A stretch of 64,000 nucleotides of DNA. Source: Saccharopolyspora rosea (GTDB lineage Bacteria > Actinomycetota > Actinomycetes > Mycobacteriales > Pseudonocardiaceae). Location: positions 1,054,001 to 1,118,000 of the forward strand of contig NZ_CP102826.1 in assembly GCF_025643595.1 (NCBI RefSeq), written 5' to 3'. Below, piece by piece: positions 36,495-45,335 of the stretch. A model generated the notes under the pieces. The model was not told the DNA's origin. It saw nothing but the letters and a program-made list of their open reading frames with translations, and did no database searches. The stretch's first letter is position 1; every line of letters starts with the position of its first letter. Made by a program: the position numbers and the translations under genes.

Positions 36495-37052
36495 TCACGA
36501 GCTGATCCGCACGCCGCGCTCCCGACCGCTGATCCGGACACCGCGCCGGGCGCTGCTGATCCGGACACCGCCGCTGATGCGCACACCCCGGCGCTGGCTG
36601 ATCCGCACGCCCCGGTGCTCGCCGCTGATGCGCACGCCCCGGTTCTGCCCGCTGATCCGGACTCCGCGCTCGACTCCGCTGATGCGCACGCCCCGCTCGA
36701 CACCGCTGATCCGGACGCCGCGCTCAACGCCACTGATCCGGACACCCCGGTCCTGGCCGCTGATCCGGACGCCGCGGCTGATCCGAACACCGTTGCTGAT
36801 CCGAACACCATTGCTGATGCGCACGCCCCGGCTCTCCCCGCTGATGCGCACCCCGCGGTGGGCCACCGCGTGCCGACCGCTGATCCGGACGCCCCGTTCC
36901 TGACCGCTGATGCGCACGCCGCGGTGCTCGCCGCTGATGCGGACCCCGCGCTCGATGCCGCTGATGCGCACACCGTGTTCGGCCAGTGGCAGGTCGCTCA
37001 TCGGACGGGTGACAGCGTTGCTCTGAGTGGCGGTTCCGAAGATCGACATCAT
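36495..37052 (-). CDS. GVRIS nonapeptide-repeat protein, unknown family
   Basis: A 185-residue protein. After a 25-residue unique N-terminus (FGTATQSNAVTRPMSDLPLAE at its end), the rest is 19 copies of the invariant core GVRIS, mostly spaced as nonapeptides such as GVRISGVER, with two-residue linkers that vary (IE, EH, QE, ES, QD, VE, QN, RE) and one longer insert RHAVAH. Cores use different synonymous codons, while the opposite strand would change residues, so this frame is under protein-level constraint. The ribosome site GGGAGG lies three and six bases before tandem ATGs. No signal peptide, Cys or membrane helix. Possibly a beta-solenoid/beta-roll or a multicore precursor peptide; I do not recognise it. 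Confidence 0.75.
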   Translation of the reverse strand: MMSIFGTATQSNAVTRPMSDLPLAEHGVRISGIERGVRISGEHRGVRISGQERGVRISGRHAVAHRGVRISGESRGVRISNGVRISNGVRISRGVRISGQDRGVRISGVERGVRISGVERGVRISGVERGVRISGQNRGVRISGEHRGVRISQRRGVRISGGVRISSARRGVRISGRERGVRISS

Positions 37053-37072
37053 GTGCCTCCCGCAGTCAAAAC

Positions 37073-37087
37073 ACGCGTTGAACGCGT
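37073..37087. promoter_or_regulatory. Palindrome ACGCGTT-G-AACGCGT
   Basis: A perfect 7-1-7 inverted repeat 21-35 bp upstream of the GVRIS start codon, in a position where a bound protein would block transcription or translation initiation. The factor is unknown. Confidence 0.5.
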
Positions 37088-37195
37088 TTGATCAAATATT
37101 CAAGACCTATACGGGTGAAACTATGATCGGAAAACCCCAGGAACAAGCCGCCAACTCGCCGCGCATTGCAATCTTCTGGTTGGACTCCATTCGGT

Positions 37196-37217
37196 CTCGA
37201 TCATTACTCTGATCGAG
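37196..37217. promoter_or_regulatory. Inverted repeat CTCGATCA-N6-TGATCGAG
   Basis: A perfect 8-bp inverted repeat in the AT-rich upstream region of the GVRIS gene, about 145 bp from the start codon. It is a candidate binding site for a dimeric regulator; no T tract follows, so it is less likely a terminator. Confidence 0.5.
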
Positions 37218-37424
37218 TTACTTTAGGTGATGTACAACACGCTTGACTAGTAACGGACCGTAGTTCTGCGACTGCCGGATTTGCCGGTTCAGCAGCGAAA
37301 ACAAGATCAGCGGCGCCGCATACGTCCGGTTGTCCGGGCGGCGCTCGGTCCCGCCGGGCCGGGCGGTCGGGAACCGTCCCAGGTCGCGGCGCACAGCGGC
37401 GAACTCATCGGCTACCGTACGGGC

Positions 37425-37682
37425 GTGACTGTCGTGGAGACTGTGCTCGTGCTGGCGGTGATCCCTGCGGCCATCTACTTCCTGATCGTGCTCATCGCGC
37501 TGTGGCCCAGGTTCTCCCGCCCCCGCTACCGCGCCGGACAGGATTGGGACTTCGCGCCGGTGCTCTGGGTGAGCGACCCGGAGAGCGTGAACACCGCCGT
37601 GCCGGCAGACCTGGAATCCGAGGCTGCGGCGCAGCAGGCCCAGCCCAGCACCGCTCGGGGAGGCGCTCGTGGCAACTGGTGA
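37425..37682 (+). CDS. Small membrane protein, probable aa3-type cytochrome oxidase subunit CtaJ
   Basis: An 85-residue protein with one membrane helix (VVETVLVLAVIPAAIYFLIV at the N-terminus), then a cytosolic segment RPRYRAGQDWDFAPVLWV. This RYRxGQxWDxAPVxW pattern resembles the small oxidase subunit named CtaJ in mycobacterial-type supercomplexes, and it sits before a DUF5130 gene as I recall for that family. The assignment is from memory of the family and moderately sure. GTG 37425 is apparently leaderless, with TACCGT six bases upstream. The next gene starts within its 3' end. Confidence 0.65.
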   Translation: MTVVETVLVLAVIPAAIYFLIVLIALWPRFSRPRYRAGQDWDFAPVLWVSDPESVNTAVPADLESEAAAQQAQPSTARGGARGNW

Positions 37683-38172
37683 GGTCGCAGGAAGGTCCGC
37701 CACGGACGAGCAGCTGGCCGCCGGCGAAGCGATGATGCCGACCGGTCGGCTCTCGATCGCTCGGCGCGTCGAGCCGGAGCGGCCCCGCCTGCCGTTCAGC
37801 CCGAGCCAGCTGGCCCGCATCGACGAGGCGCTGAACCTCGCGAGCCGCAGCACCGGTCTGGAGTTCGCGATCTACCTGGGCGAACTCGGCGAGGACAGCC
37901 GCAAGCAGGCCGAGGAACTGCACGCCAACCTCGGGCCGCGCGTCTCGGAGGGCGTGCTGCTCGCGGTGGCTCCCGGACAGCGCAAGTTCGAGATCGTCAC
38001 CGGCGAGGAAGCGCACCGCCGCATCCAGGACCGCAGCTGCCAGCTCGCGGCGATGAGCATGGCCGCGTCCTTCAAGGAAGGCGACCTCGTCGAGGGGCTG
38101 ATCAGCGGTCTGCGCATGCTCTCCGACGCGGCGGGCGCCCGCCGCACCCAGTCGCACGTCGCCCACCACTGA
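37669..38172 (+). CDS. DUF5130 family protein (TPM-like)
   Basis: A 167-residue soluble protein. The LPFSPSQLARIDEALNLASR segment and the following STGLEFAIYLGELGEDSRKQ, then GVLLAVAPGQRKFEIVTGEE, resemble the DUF5130/TPM-type fold, in which a strand-loop carries conserved acidic and glycine residues. Function unknown. GTG 37669 lies 14 bases inside the preceding gene, so translation is coupled to the CtaJ-like gene. Position between the HNH nuclease and pepN matches the mycobacterial order (Rv2468c region, from memory). Confidence 0.75.
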   Translation: MATGEVAGRSATDEQLAAGEAMMPTGRLSIARRVEPERPRLPFSPSQLARIDEALNLASRSTGLEFAIYLGELGEDSRKQAEELHANLGPRVSEGVLLAVAPGQRKFEIVTGEEAHRRIQDRSCQLAAMSMAASFKEGDLVEGLISGLRMLSDAAGARRTQSHVAHH

Positions 38173-38317
38173 CCGGTCGGCGACACTCCCCGGGCTCCGG
38201 CACCACCCGTGCCGGGGCCCGTGTTGTTCCGCGGGAGGGCGCCCGATCGGTCCGTCCCGTCCCGTTCCCGGCGGGTCCGCGCGTCCTCCCGACCGCGATG
38301 ACGGAAGGCGACCGACA

Positions 38318-38863
38318 TTGACGACCTACCAACCGGCAGCGGCGAGCGGTCCGCGGATCGCGGTGCTGCCCGCCGGGCAGGGACGCAACCTCCGCACGAT
38401 GCTCGGGCTCTCGGCTGCGGCGGTCCTGTTCCTGGCGGTCGCGTCCGTCGGCATCTGCCTGGGCGTCGGGGTGCCTGTCCTGCTCCAGGGCGGTGTCGCC
38501 GTGGTTCCGCTGGTGGTCGCCGGAGCGGTCTCGGCGCCGGCGCTCGCCGGGACGGGCGTGCTGACGATCGGTGCCCGCGCCCGCATCGTGCGCGACACGA
38601 TCATCGAAACCCCCGACGTGGTGCGGAAATCTCGGATCGCCGGGTGGTTGCTCGGGACGGTTCTCGGCGCCGTCGGCCTGGTGGTGGTCGTCGCGGCGGT
38701 GCTGTACGGCGTGCTGCACGTCCGGTTCGCGGAGATGTGGGGAGGTGCCGGGCTGCTCGCGCTCGTGCCGATCACGATCACGCTGCACACGACGTACGGC
38801 CGCCTGCACCGGCTGGCGCAGTTCGTCCGCTCCGCCGAGGCCGCGGGGACGGGTGGACCATGA
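38318..38863 (+). CDS. Hypothetical integral membrane protein (181 aa)
   Basis: Four hydrophobic helices (about residues 30-50, 54-77, 109-131 and 141-158) with short loops and no enzymatic motif or known family. TTG 38318 follows a GGAAGG sequence. Its TGA overlaps the ATG of the next gene (ATGA), so the two are coupled. Both are located between the conserved DUF5130 and pepN genes and look like a lineage-specific insertion. Confidence 0.7.
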   Translation: MTTYQPAAASGPRIAVLPAGQGRNLRTMLGLSAAAVLFLAVASVGICLGVGVPVLLQGGVAVVPLVVAGAVSAPALAGTGVLTIGARARIVRDTIIETPDVVRKSRIAGWLLGTVLGAVGLVVVVAAVLYGVLHVRFAEMWGGAGLLALVPITITLHTTYGRLHRLAQFVRSAEAAGTGGP

Positions 38864-39480
38864 CGCAGCACCAGTGCGCGACGGTCCGGGCGCGCCCGCA
38901 CGAACGGCCCCGGCGGCAGCTGCCGCGGAAGCTGCTGGTGTGGGGCTGCGCGCTGTTCTCGGTCTGCGCGGTGCTCGCCCTCGGCGGGCGGTTCCTCCCG
39001 TACTTCCTGGCGTCCCGGGGGTACGTGGCGCCGCCGGACCCGTGCCGCGCCGTCAGCGGCGAGATCGTCCGGCAGGCGTTCGACGGCGGCGACGTGCGCG
39101 GCACGCCCCACGCGCACGGCACCACCGAGCGGGAGTGCCGGTGGAGCGCGGCCGACCCCGACCCCGCGCACGGCGGTTGGCTGACCGCCGCCGCGGAGGT
39201 CAGCCTCGGCGACCGCGAGCTGCCCGATGTGGACAACGCGGAGCGGTCGGTCCGGGCGGGGGAGCGTGCTCCCGGCGCGATCACGACCGCCGTGCTGGGG
39301 CGGGACGCGGTGATCTCCCGCTCGGGGAACGAGGTCCGCCTCGTCACCGCGCAGGCGAACCTGGTCGTCCAGGTCGATTTCGACGACACCGACGACGACC
39401 CGCTGTCGGACGAGGAAGTCCGGACCGCGCTCCGGCTCGTCGCCGAGGAGGTCCTGGAGGCGGCCGGGCAGCCCCGCTGA
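38860..39480 (+). CDS. Hypothetical single-pass membrane-anchored protein, DUF3558-like ectodomain
   Basis: A 206-residue protein with an N-terminal membrane anchor (residues ~25-50) and an extracytoplasmic domain. The domain starts DPCRAVSGEIVRQAF, contains ECRWSA, and has a C-terminal helical region (LSDEEVRTALRLVAEEVLEA). The paired cysteines and overall order recall DUF3558-type surface domains, but the match is weak. Coupled to the preceding four-helix protein by ATGA, so the two may form a complex. It is convergent with the pseudo-receiver gene, with stops one base apart. Confidence 0.65.
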   Translation: MTQHQCATVRARPHERPRRQLPRKLLVWGCALFSVCAVLALGGRFLPYFLASRGYVAPPDPCRAVSGEIVRQAFDGGDVRGTPHAHGTTERECRWSAADPDPAHGGWLTAAAEVSLGDRELPDVDNAERSVRAGERAPGAITTAVLGRDAVISRSGNEVRLVTAQANLVVQVDFDDTDDDPLSDEEVRTALRLVAEEVLEAAGQPR

Positions 39481-39481
39481 G

Positions 39482-40249
39482 TCACAGCAGGCCGAAGTTC
39501 TGGAAGTGCTTGAACATCTCGTAGGCCGACGAGGTGGTGGCCACGGCCCCGGCCAGCTTGGCCTGTTCGGCGTACTGCTGCTGGGTGCGGTGCCCGCTGA
39601 AGACGATGACCGGGGTGTCCACGCCCAGGTCGCGGAGTTCCCGCAGCAGCGCCACACCCGCGTCGGCTCGCCAGCGCCCGTCCTCCTTGCGGGACATGTC
39701 CTCGACGATCAGCCGGTACGGGCGTTCGGAGATCTCCGCCAGCGCCTCGGCGGTCGACGACACCATCGTCACGCGCACGCCGTTGTCCCGGAGCTGCTCG
39801 GACAGCAGGGCGTGCGACTCGGGCCGTTCCGAGACCCACAGGACCGCGAAGGGTTCCGGGCCGGTCGGCGCCTTGACCGGTGGCAGTTCGACCTCGCCGT
39901 CCCCGTCCTCGCCCAGGTCCGGACGGGCCGAGGGGCGTGGTGACGGCACGGGCAGCGGGGGTGCGTCCGAGGGGTGGGCGGCGCCGTCGGACGGCACCGG
40001 CAGGACCTGGTCGCGCTGCTCCAGCTGTTTGCTCAGCGTGCTCAGCTGGCGTTGCAGGTCCTGGATCATCTCGTTCTGCTGGTCGTTGATCTCGTGCATG
40101 GTCAGCTTCTGGCCACCGACCTCGAATTCCAGCTCGCGCCGCTCCGCGGTCTTGAGGATGCGGCTGATGGCGCGGCGGAACACGAACACGGCGGTCAGCG
40201 CGATCAGCGGCCACAGCAACTGGGCGATCGCAGTGATCAACTCGGGCAT
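39482..40249 (-). CDS. Membrane-anchored protein with C-terminal pseudo-receiver domain
   Basis: A 255-residue protein with an unusual order: membrane helix (residues ~6-24), coiled coil (~30-80, [20 protein letters not shown]), Pro-rich linker (~85-130) and a C-terminal response-regulator receiver fold (~133-250). The phospho-acceptor position is kept (LIVEDM, D184) and so is the hydroxyl residue (FSGH, S218). The acidic pair of the first strand reads SE and the invariant lysine is absent, so canonical phosphorylation is doubtful. No histidine kinase is next to it. ATG 40249 follows GGGAG. It could be a membrane-tethered signalling or scaffold protein. Confidence 0.75.
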   Translation of the reverse strand: MPELITAIAQLLWPLIALTAVFVFRRAISRILKTAERRELEFEVGGQKLTMHEINDQQNEMIQDLQRQLSTLSKQLEQRDQVLPVPSDGAAHPSDAPPLPVPSPRPSARPDLGEDGDGEVELPPVKAPTGPEPFAVLWVSERPESHALLSEQLRDNGVRVTMVSSTAEALAEISERPYRLIVEDMSRKEDGRWRADAGVALLRELRDLGVDTPVIVFSGHRTQQQYAEQAKLAGAVATTSSAYEMFKHFQNFGLL

Positions 40250-40272
40250 CGGCGCTCCCACCGCTGGACGAG

Positions 40273-40307
40273 CCAGGGGCACCCGGCGGACCACCGGGTG
40301 CCCCTGG
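40273..40307 (-). terminator. Perfect 14-bp stem hairpin after pepN
   Basis: CCAGGGGCACCCGG and CCGGGTGCCCCTGG pair perfectly around a seven-base loop. It lies about 100 bp past the pepN stop and 24 bp before the next leftward gene. There is no T tract, as often seen for actinobacterial terminators. Confidence 0.65.
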
Positions 40308-40409
40308 GACGGGACGGTCCGGGAGCAGACTACTCGCCGTGCCCGACACGACACGAGACGTGATGTGCCGGGCTCCGGGGCGTGTCTTCGAACCCGTTTC
40401 GGCCGACCG

Positions 40410-42986
40410 TCAGGAGCGGTCGAACTCGCGGGCCGCCAGCGCGCGCACGATGCCCGCGCGGCCCTCCGAGACCAGTCGGCGCAGCGCGGGGGCGTGTTCG
40501 CCCGCCAGCCACGCGTCCGCGGCAGCGACCGTGTCGTGCGAGACGGCCCACGACGGGAACAGACCGATCACCGTCGGCTGGGCCCGCTCGCTGGAACGCC
40601 GCTGCCACACCTCGTCGATCTCGGCGAAGTAGCGCGACACGTACGGCACGAGCAGCTCGCGCTGCGCCGGGTGCTGGAAACCGGCGATGATCGCGTCGCT
40701 GACCGCGTTCGGCAGCTCGTCGTCGTGCACCGCGCGCTGCCAGGCGTCCGCCTTGCGCTCGGCGGTCGGCAGCAGCGCCCGGGCCCGTTCGGCGCGGCGG
40801 CGGCCGGTCGCGGTCTGGTCCCGGGCCAGCTCGGCGTCGATCTCCGCCTCCTCGGCCGCACCGTGCGCGACCAGCGCCTGCAGCAGCTGCCAGCGCAGGT
40901 CGGTGTCCACGGTCAGGCCCTCCAGCGGCGCGGAACCGTCCAGCCACCCGCGCAGCGCGCGCACGTGCTCCTCGCCGAGCACCGCACCGGCCAGCGAGTT
41001 GACGAACGCCAGCTGGTGGTCCGAACCCGGCTCGGCGGCGCGGGCCAGCTCCAGGATCCGGTCGGCGAACCGCTTCCAACCCTCCGCCTGCCACTCCGGG
41101 TCCACATAGGACGCCAGCGCGGTCTGGGTCTGCAGCAGCACCCGCTGCACCACGCCGATCTCGCTCTCCGCGCCGATGCCGCCCGCGGCGGAGGTGCCCA
41201 GCACCAGGCTGACGAAGTCGCGGGCCTTCAGCTCGGCCTCGCGGGTCATCTCCCACGCCGTCGACCAGCACAGCGCGCGCGGCAGCGACTCCTCCAGGTC
41301 GCCGATCCGGTCGATCAGCGTGGCCAGCGAATCCGGGTCGAAGCGCAGCGAGCAGTACGTCAGGTCGTCGTCGTTGACGAGGATCAGCTTGCCGCGGTGC
41401 AGGCCGACCAGGTCGGCGACCTCGGTGCGTTCCCCGGAGACGTCCAGTTCGACGCGGTGCTTGCGGACCAGCCGCCCGCCTTCGTCGTCGTAGACGCCGA
41501 TCGCCAGCCGGTGCGTGCGCAGTTCACCGGCGCCCGGCCGGGCCGGGCTCTGCACCACGGAGAACGACGTGAACCGGCCCTCGTCGTCCAGCTCGAAGCG
41601 CGGCCGCAGCATGTTCAGCCCGGTGGTCTCCAGCCACTGCGCGCTCCACCACGACAGGTCCCGGCCGGACGCCTCCTCCAGGGCCACCAGCAGGTCGTTC
41701 AGCGTGGCGTTGCCCCAGGCGTGCCGGTCGAAGTAGATCCGCAGGCCGGACAGGAAGTTCTCCAGCCCCACGTAGGCGACCAGCTGCTTGAGCACCGAGG
41801 CGCCCTTGGCGTAGGTGATGCCGTCGAAGTTGACCTCCACGGCCTGCAGGTCGGGGATGTCCGCGGCGACCGGGTGCGTCGAGGGCAGCTGGTCCTGCCG
41901 GTACGCCCACGACTTCTCCACGCTGGCGAAGGTCGTCCACGCGTTCTCGTACTGCGTGTTGCCGGCCTGCGCCAGCACGCTGGCCCAGGTCGCGAACGAC
42001 TCGTTGAGCCACAGGTCGTTCCACCAGCGCATGGTGACCAGGTCGCCGAACCACATGTGCGCCATCTCGTGCAGGACCGTCTCGCAGCGCCGCTCGTAGA
42101 GGTAGCCGGTGACCTTCGAGCGGAAGACGTAGTCCTCCAGGAACGTCACGCAGCCGGCGTTCTCCATCGCCCCGGCGTTGAACTCCGGCACGAAGCACTG
42201 GTCGTACTTGCCGAACGGGTACGGGACGCCGAAAGCCTTGTGGTAGAAGCTGAAACCCTGCTTGGTCTCGGTGAACAGCCGCTCCGCGTCCAGGTGCTCG
42301 GCCAGCGACGCCCGGCAGTAGATGCCCAGCGGGATCTCGCCCTGCCCGTCCTCGCCGGGGAAGACGTCCCGCCACTCCGCGTACGGACCGGCGACCAGCG
42401 CGACCAGGTAGGTCGACATCGGACGCGTGGTGGCGAAGACGTGCCGCTTGGTGCCCTCGGGGGTGGTGGACACCTCGGCCGCGGCGTTGGAGATGACCTT
42501 CCACTCCGGCGGGGCGGTCACCGTGATCTGGTAGGTGGCCTTGAGGTCCGGCTGGTCGAAGCAGGTGAACATCCGCTTCGCGTCCGCCGTCTCGAACTGG
42601 CTGTACAGGTAGACGCCGCCGTCGACCGGGTCGATGAAGCGGTGCAGCCCCTCGCCGGTGTTGGTGTACGTGCAGTCGGCGTGCACCACGAGCTCGTTGT
42701 CGGCCGCCAGGTCCGGCAGCCGGATGCCGGTCGACTCGTCGTAGTCGGACACGTCCAGCTCGACGCCGTTGAGCACGGCGCTGTGCACGCGGGCCGCGAC
42801 CAGGTCGATCCAGGTCTGCGCGCCGACCTCGTTGCTGCGGAACCGCACTGCGGTGGTGGAACCGAAGTTCGCCACTTCCGGCCCACCCGCACCGTCGGAC
42901 AGGTCCAGTTCCACCTCGTAGGACTGGACCTCCAACAACGCCGCACGCTGCTCGGCCTGTTCGCGGGTGAGGTTCGGCGGGGCCAC
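40410..42986 (-). CDS. pepN: Aminopeptidase N (M1 family zinc metallopeptidase)
   Basis: An 858-residue cytosolic aminopeptidase. The exopeptidase signature GAMEN is followed by the zinc site [14 protein letters not shown] (H306, E307, H310) and the third ligand in [11 protein letters not shown] 18 residues on. The N-terminal beta domain and the long helical C-terminal domain (ERAP1-like) are complete and of usual length. It trims N-terminal residues from peptides. GTG 42986 has GAGGTGATC directly upstream. It is divergent from the DsbA-like gene, as in mycobacteria. Confidence 0.97.
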   Translation of the reverse strand: MAPPNLTREQAEQRAALLEVQSYEVELDLSDGAGGPEVANFGSTTAVRFRSNEVGAQTWIDLVAARVHSAVLNGVELDVSDYDESTGIRLPDLAADNELVVHADCTYTNTGEGLHRFIDPVDGGVYLYSQFETADAKRMFTCFDQPDLKATYQITVTAPPEWKVISNAAAEVSTTPEGTKRHVFATTRPMSTYLVALVAGPYAEWRDVFPGEDGQGEIPLGIYCRASLAEHLDAERLFTETKQGFSFYHKAFGVPYPFGKYDQCFVPEFNAGAMENAGCVTFLEDYVFRSKVTGYLYERRCETVLHEMAHMWFGDLVTMRWWNDLWLNESFATWASVLAQAGNTQYENAWTTFASVEKSWAYRQDQLPSTHPVAADIPDLQAVEVNFDGITYAKGASVLKQLVAYVGLENFLSGLRIYFDRHAWGNATLNDLLVALEEASGRDLSWWSAQWLETTGLNMLRPRFELDDEGRFTSFSVVQSPARPGAGELRTHRLAIGVYDDEGGRLVRKHRVELDVSGERTEVADLVGLHRGKLILVNDDDLTYCSLRFDPDSLATLIDRIGDLEESLPRALCWSTAWEMTREAELKARDFVSLVLGTSAAGGIGAESEIGVVQRVLLQTQTALASYVDPEWQAEGWKRFADRILELARAAEPGSDHQLAFVNSLAGAVLGEEHVRALRGWLDGSAPLEGLTVDTDLRWQLLQALVAHGAAEEAEIDAELARDQTATGRRRAERARALLPTAERKADAWQRAVHDDELPNAVSDAIIAGFQHPAQRELLVPYVSRYFAEIDEVWQRRSSERAQPTVIGLFPSWAVSHDTVAAADAWLAGEHAPALRRLVSEGRAGIVRALAAREFDRS

Positions 42987-43202
42987 GGATCACCTCGTTG
43001 CTCGTCGTATCGTTCGACCGGTGCCGCGGGCACCGGTTTCCTGGGCGCAGGCATCAAATCACGTCGGCGCGATCGGCCGCCGCTCGGCGGGTCCTGCGCC
43101 CCGGTGTGTCGGGGCGGGAAGAGAACCGCTCCGCAGCGGGTTGATACCCCATGGCAGGCGCCCGCGCGCGCCACCGCAACCCGACCACAGCCTGGAGGTT
43201 CG

Positions 43203-43820
43203 ATGACTGCCCCTGCCCGCCCGCGCGTCGATTTCTACTTCGACCCCATCTGCCCGTTCGCGTGGGTGTCCTCGCGGTGGATTCTGGAAGTCGCCAAGGT
43301 CCGCGACATCGACCTGCACTTCCGCGTGATGAGCCTGGCCGTGCTCAACGCGGGCCGCGACCTGCCCGAGGAGTACCTGGAGTTGATGGAGAAGGCGTGG
43401 GGCCCGGTGCGGGTCGCGATCGCCGCCGCCAAGCACCACGGTGAGGACGTCCTGGAGCCGCTCTACACCGCGATGGGCACCCGGCTGCACGACCGCGACG
43501 ACAAGGACTTCGAGCGGGTCATCGCCGACTCGCTGGCCGAGGTCGGGCTGCCCGCGTCGTTGGCCGAGGCCGCGACCAGCACCGAGTACGACGAACAGCT
43601 GCGCGCCAGCCACCACGCGGGCATGGACCCGGTGGGCGACGAGGTCGGCACCCCCACGATCCACGTCGACGGGGTCGCGTTCTTCGGCCCGGTGATCACC
43701 CGCGTCCCCAAGGGCGAGGAAGCGGGCGCGATGTTCGACGGGGCGCTGGCACTGGCCCGCTACCCGTACTTCTTCGAGCTCAAGCGCACCCGGACCGAGC
43801 CGCCGCAGTTCGACTACTGA
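43203..43820 (+). CDS. DsbA-family protein, Rv2466c-like (mycothiol-dependent nitroreductase family)
   Basis: A 205-residue thioredoxin-fold protein with a helical insertion. [20 protein letters not shown] near the N-terminus and the cis-Pro loop [15 protein letters not shown] place it in the mycothiol-dependent nitroreductase (Rv2466c) family. The CxxC position reads CPFA here, so only C17 remains and the resolving cysteine is missing. This favours a monothiol mechanism with mycothiol. ATG 43203 has GGAGG upstream. The neighbours pepN (divergent) and, further on, rpiB repeat the mycobacterial context. Confidence 0.88.
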   Translation: MTAPARPRVDFYFDPICPFAWVSSRWILEVAKVRDIDLHFRVMSLAVLNAGRDLPEEYLELMEKAWGPVRVAIAAAKHHGEDVLEPLYTAMGTRLHDRDDKDFERVIADSLAEVGLPASLAEAATSTEYDEQLRASHHAGMDPVGDEVGTPTIHVDGVAFFGPVITRVPKGEEAGAMFDGALALARYPYFFELKRTRTEPPQFDY

Positions 43821-43884
43821 CGCGGGAGCCGGGACTGTGACAGGCTCGGTGAGACGTCAGTTCTGTCGCAGTCTGGAGGCATCC

Positions 43885-45288
43885 ATGGGCCACGTCATCG
43901 GCGGTGCGCGGGTCGACGGTGCGGGGGAGCGCATCGACGTGCTCAACCCCGCCACCGAGGAGGTCATCGACTCGGTGCCGGCGGGGACCGGGGCCGACGT
44001 GGACGCGGCGGTGGCCGCGGCGCGCACGGCATTCGCGAGCTGGGCGGCCACGCCGGTGGACGAGCGGATCGCGGTGGTGCGGCGCATCTCGGAGGGCATC
44101 GCCAAGCGCCGGGACGAGATCGCCGCCACCGTGACCGCCGAGATGGGCTCGCCGATCAAGTTCGCCACCCAGGTGCACGCGAGCGTGCCGGTGGCCACCT
44201 CGGCGGGCATCGCGGACGTCCTGGACGACGGTTTCGCCTGGACCGAGGAGTGCGGGAACTCGCTGATCGTGCGCGAGCCGATCGGGGTCGTCGCCGCGAT
44301 CACGCCGTGGAACTACCCGCTGCACCAGATCGTCGCCAAGGTCGTCCCGGCCCTGGCGGTCGGCTGCACCGTGGTGCTCAAGCCGAGCGAGATCGCGCCG
44401 CTGACGGCGTCGCTGTTCACCGAGATCGTCGCCGACGCCGGTGTTCCGGCCGGTGCGTTCAACCTGGTCCACGGCACCGGGCCGGTCGTCGGGGAGGCGC
44501 TGGCGGCGCACCCGGACGTGGACATGGTGTCGTTCACCGGCTCGACGCGCGCCGGGCGGCGGGTGTCCGAAGTGGCCGCGCGGACCGTCAAGCGGGTCGC
44601 GTTGGAACTCGGCGGCAAGTCGGCCAACGTCGTCCTCGACGACGCGGACCTGACCAAGGCGGTCAAGCTCGGCGTGGCCGGGTGCTTCCCGAACGGCGGG
44701 CAGAGCTGCAACGCGCTGAGCCGCATGCTGGTCCCCGAGTCCCGCTACGACGAGGCGGTCGAGCTGGCCGTCGCGGCGGCCGCGAAGTACACCGTCGGCG
44801 ACCCCACCGACGAGTCCACCCGGATCGGCCCGATGGTGTCGGCCACCCAGCGCGACCGCGTCGTCGACTACATCCGCAAGGGCGTGGAGGAAGGCGCGAC
44901 GCTCGCCGCCGGCGGTCCGGAACGGCCGGACGGGCTGGCGCGCGGGTACTACGTGCGCCCGACCGTCTTCGCCGGGGTGAGCCCGGAGATGACGATCGCG
45001 CGGGAGGAGATCTTCGGCCCGGTGCTGTCGATCCTGCCCTACCGCGACGAGGACGAGGCGGTGCGCATCGCCAACGACACCGAGTACGGCCTGGCCGGTG
45101 CGGTGTTCGGTTCCGACGAGCGCGCCCTGGCGGTGGCCCGCCGGCTGCGCGCCGGGCAGGTCGACGTCAACGGCGGCCGGTTCAACCCGAACGCGCCGTT
45201 CGGCGGTTACAAGCAGTCCGGCAACGGCCGGGAGTTCGGCCGCTTCGGCGTCGAGGAGTTCTGCGAGGTCAAGTCCATCCAGCGGTGA
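43885..45288 (+). CDS. NAD(P)-dependent aldehyde dehydrogenase
   Basis: A 467-residue ALDH superfamily enzyme. It has the Asn motif [10 protein letters not shown], cofactor loop [11 protein letters not shown], general base Glu in [17 protein letters not shown], nucleophilic Cys in [13 protein letters not shown], and the C-terminal [16 protein letters not shown]. The substrate is unknown; closest in style are the broad-range actinobacterial ALDHs. ATG 43885 has GGAGG upstream. It follows the DsbA-like gene by 64 bp in the same direction and precedes endonuclease V. Confidence 0.95.
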   Translation: MGHVIGGARVDGAGERIDVLNPATEEVIDSVPAGTGADVDAAVAAARTAFASWAATPVDERIAVVRRISEGIAKRRDEIAATVTAEMGSPIKFATQVHASVPVATSAGIADVLDDGFAWTEECGNSLIVREPIGVVAAITPWNYPLHQIVAKVVPALAVGCTVVLKPSEIAPLTASLFTEIVADAGVPAGAFNLVHGTGPVVGEALAAHPDVDMVSFTGSTRAGRRVSEVAARTVKRVALELGGKSANVVLDDADLTKAVKLGVAGCFPNGGQSCNALSRMLVPESRYDEAVELAVAAAAKYTVGDPTDESTRIGPMVSATQRDRVVDYIRKGVEEGATLAAGGPERPDGLARGYYVRPTVFAGVSPEMTIAREEIFGPVLSILPYRDEDEAVRIANDTEYGLAGAVFGSDERALAVARRLRAGQVDVNGGRFNPNAPFGGYKQSGNGREFGRFGVEEFCEVKSIQR

Positions 45289-45322
45289 CACCCGGCCGGT
45301 TCCGCCGCGGCGGAACCGGCTC

Positions 45323-45328
45323 TACGAT
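45323..45328 (+). promoter_or_regulatory. Candidate -10 box of leaderless nfi promoter
   Basis: TACGAT ends seven bases before the GTG at 45336 with no ribosome-binding sequence between, the same arrangement as upstream of ettA. Confidence 0.5.
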
Positions 45329-45335
45329 CGGCGTC

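Larger units (their letters stand above)
37053..37424. promoter_or_regulatory. AT-rich control region upstream of the GVRIS gene
   Basis: 372 bp without a gene. By hand count 37081-37260 is about 47% GC, against roughly 70% around it. It holds two perfect palindromes (37073-37087 and 37196-37217) and a TTGACT hexamer at 37243. Promoters for the leftward repeat gene almost certainly lie here. Exact boxes are uncertain; GTATAGG, seen on the minus strand near 37115-37121, is a candidate -10. Confidence 0.6.

Noticed and set aside
36495-37052. CRISPR-like or satellite DNA: regular ~27-bp repeats
   Set aside because: There are no unique spacers. The repeats vary at synonymous positions of one reading frame with an unchanged peptide core, a ribosome site and a unique N-terminus, so this is a coding repeat.
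36577-37091. Plus-strand open frames over the repeat gene (IRTPR-type and ADPDAP-type repeats)
   Set aside because: All three plus frames stay open only because of the repeat periodicity. The third-codon variation of the minus frame becomes amino-acid changes there, and no ribosome site is present.
39534-43820. A 1428-codon plus-strand frame running through the pseudo-receiver and pepN regions into the DsbA-like gene
   Set aside because: Antisense shadow for its first 1200 codons; only the last 205 codons from ATG 43203 are a real gene.
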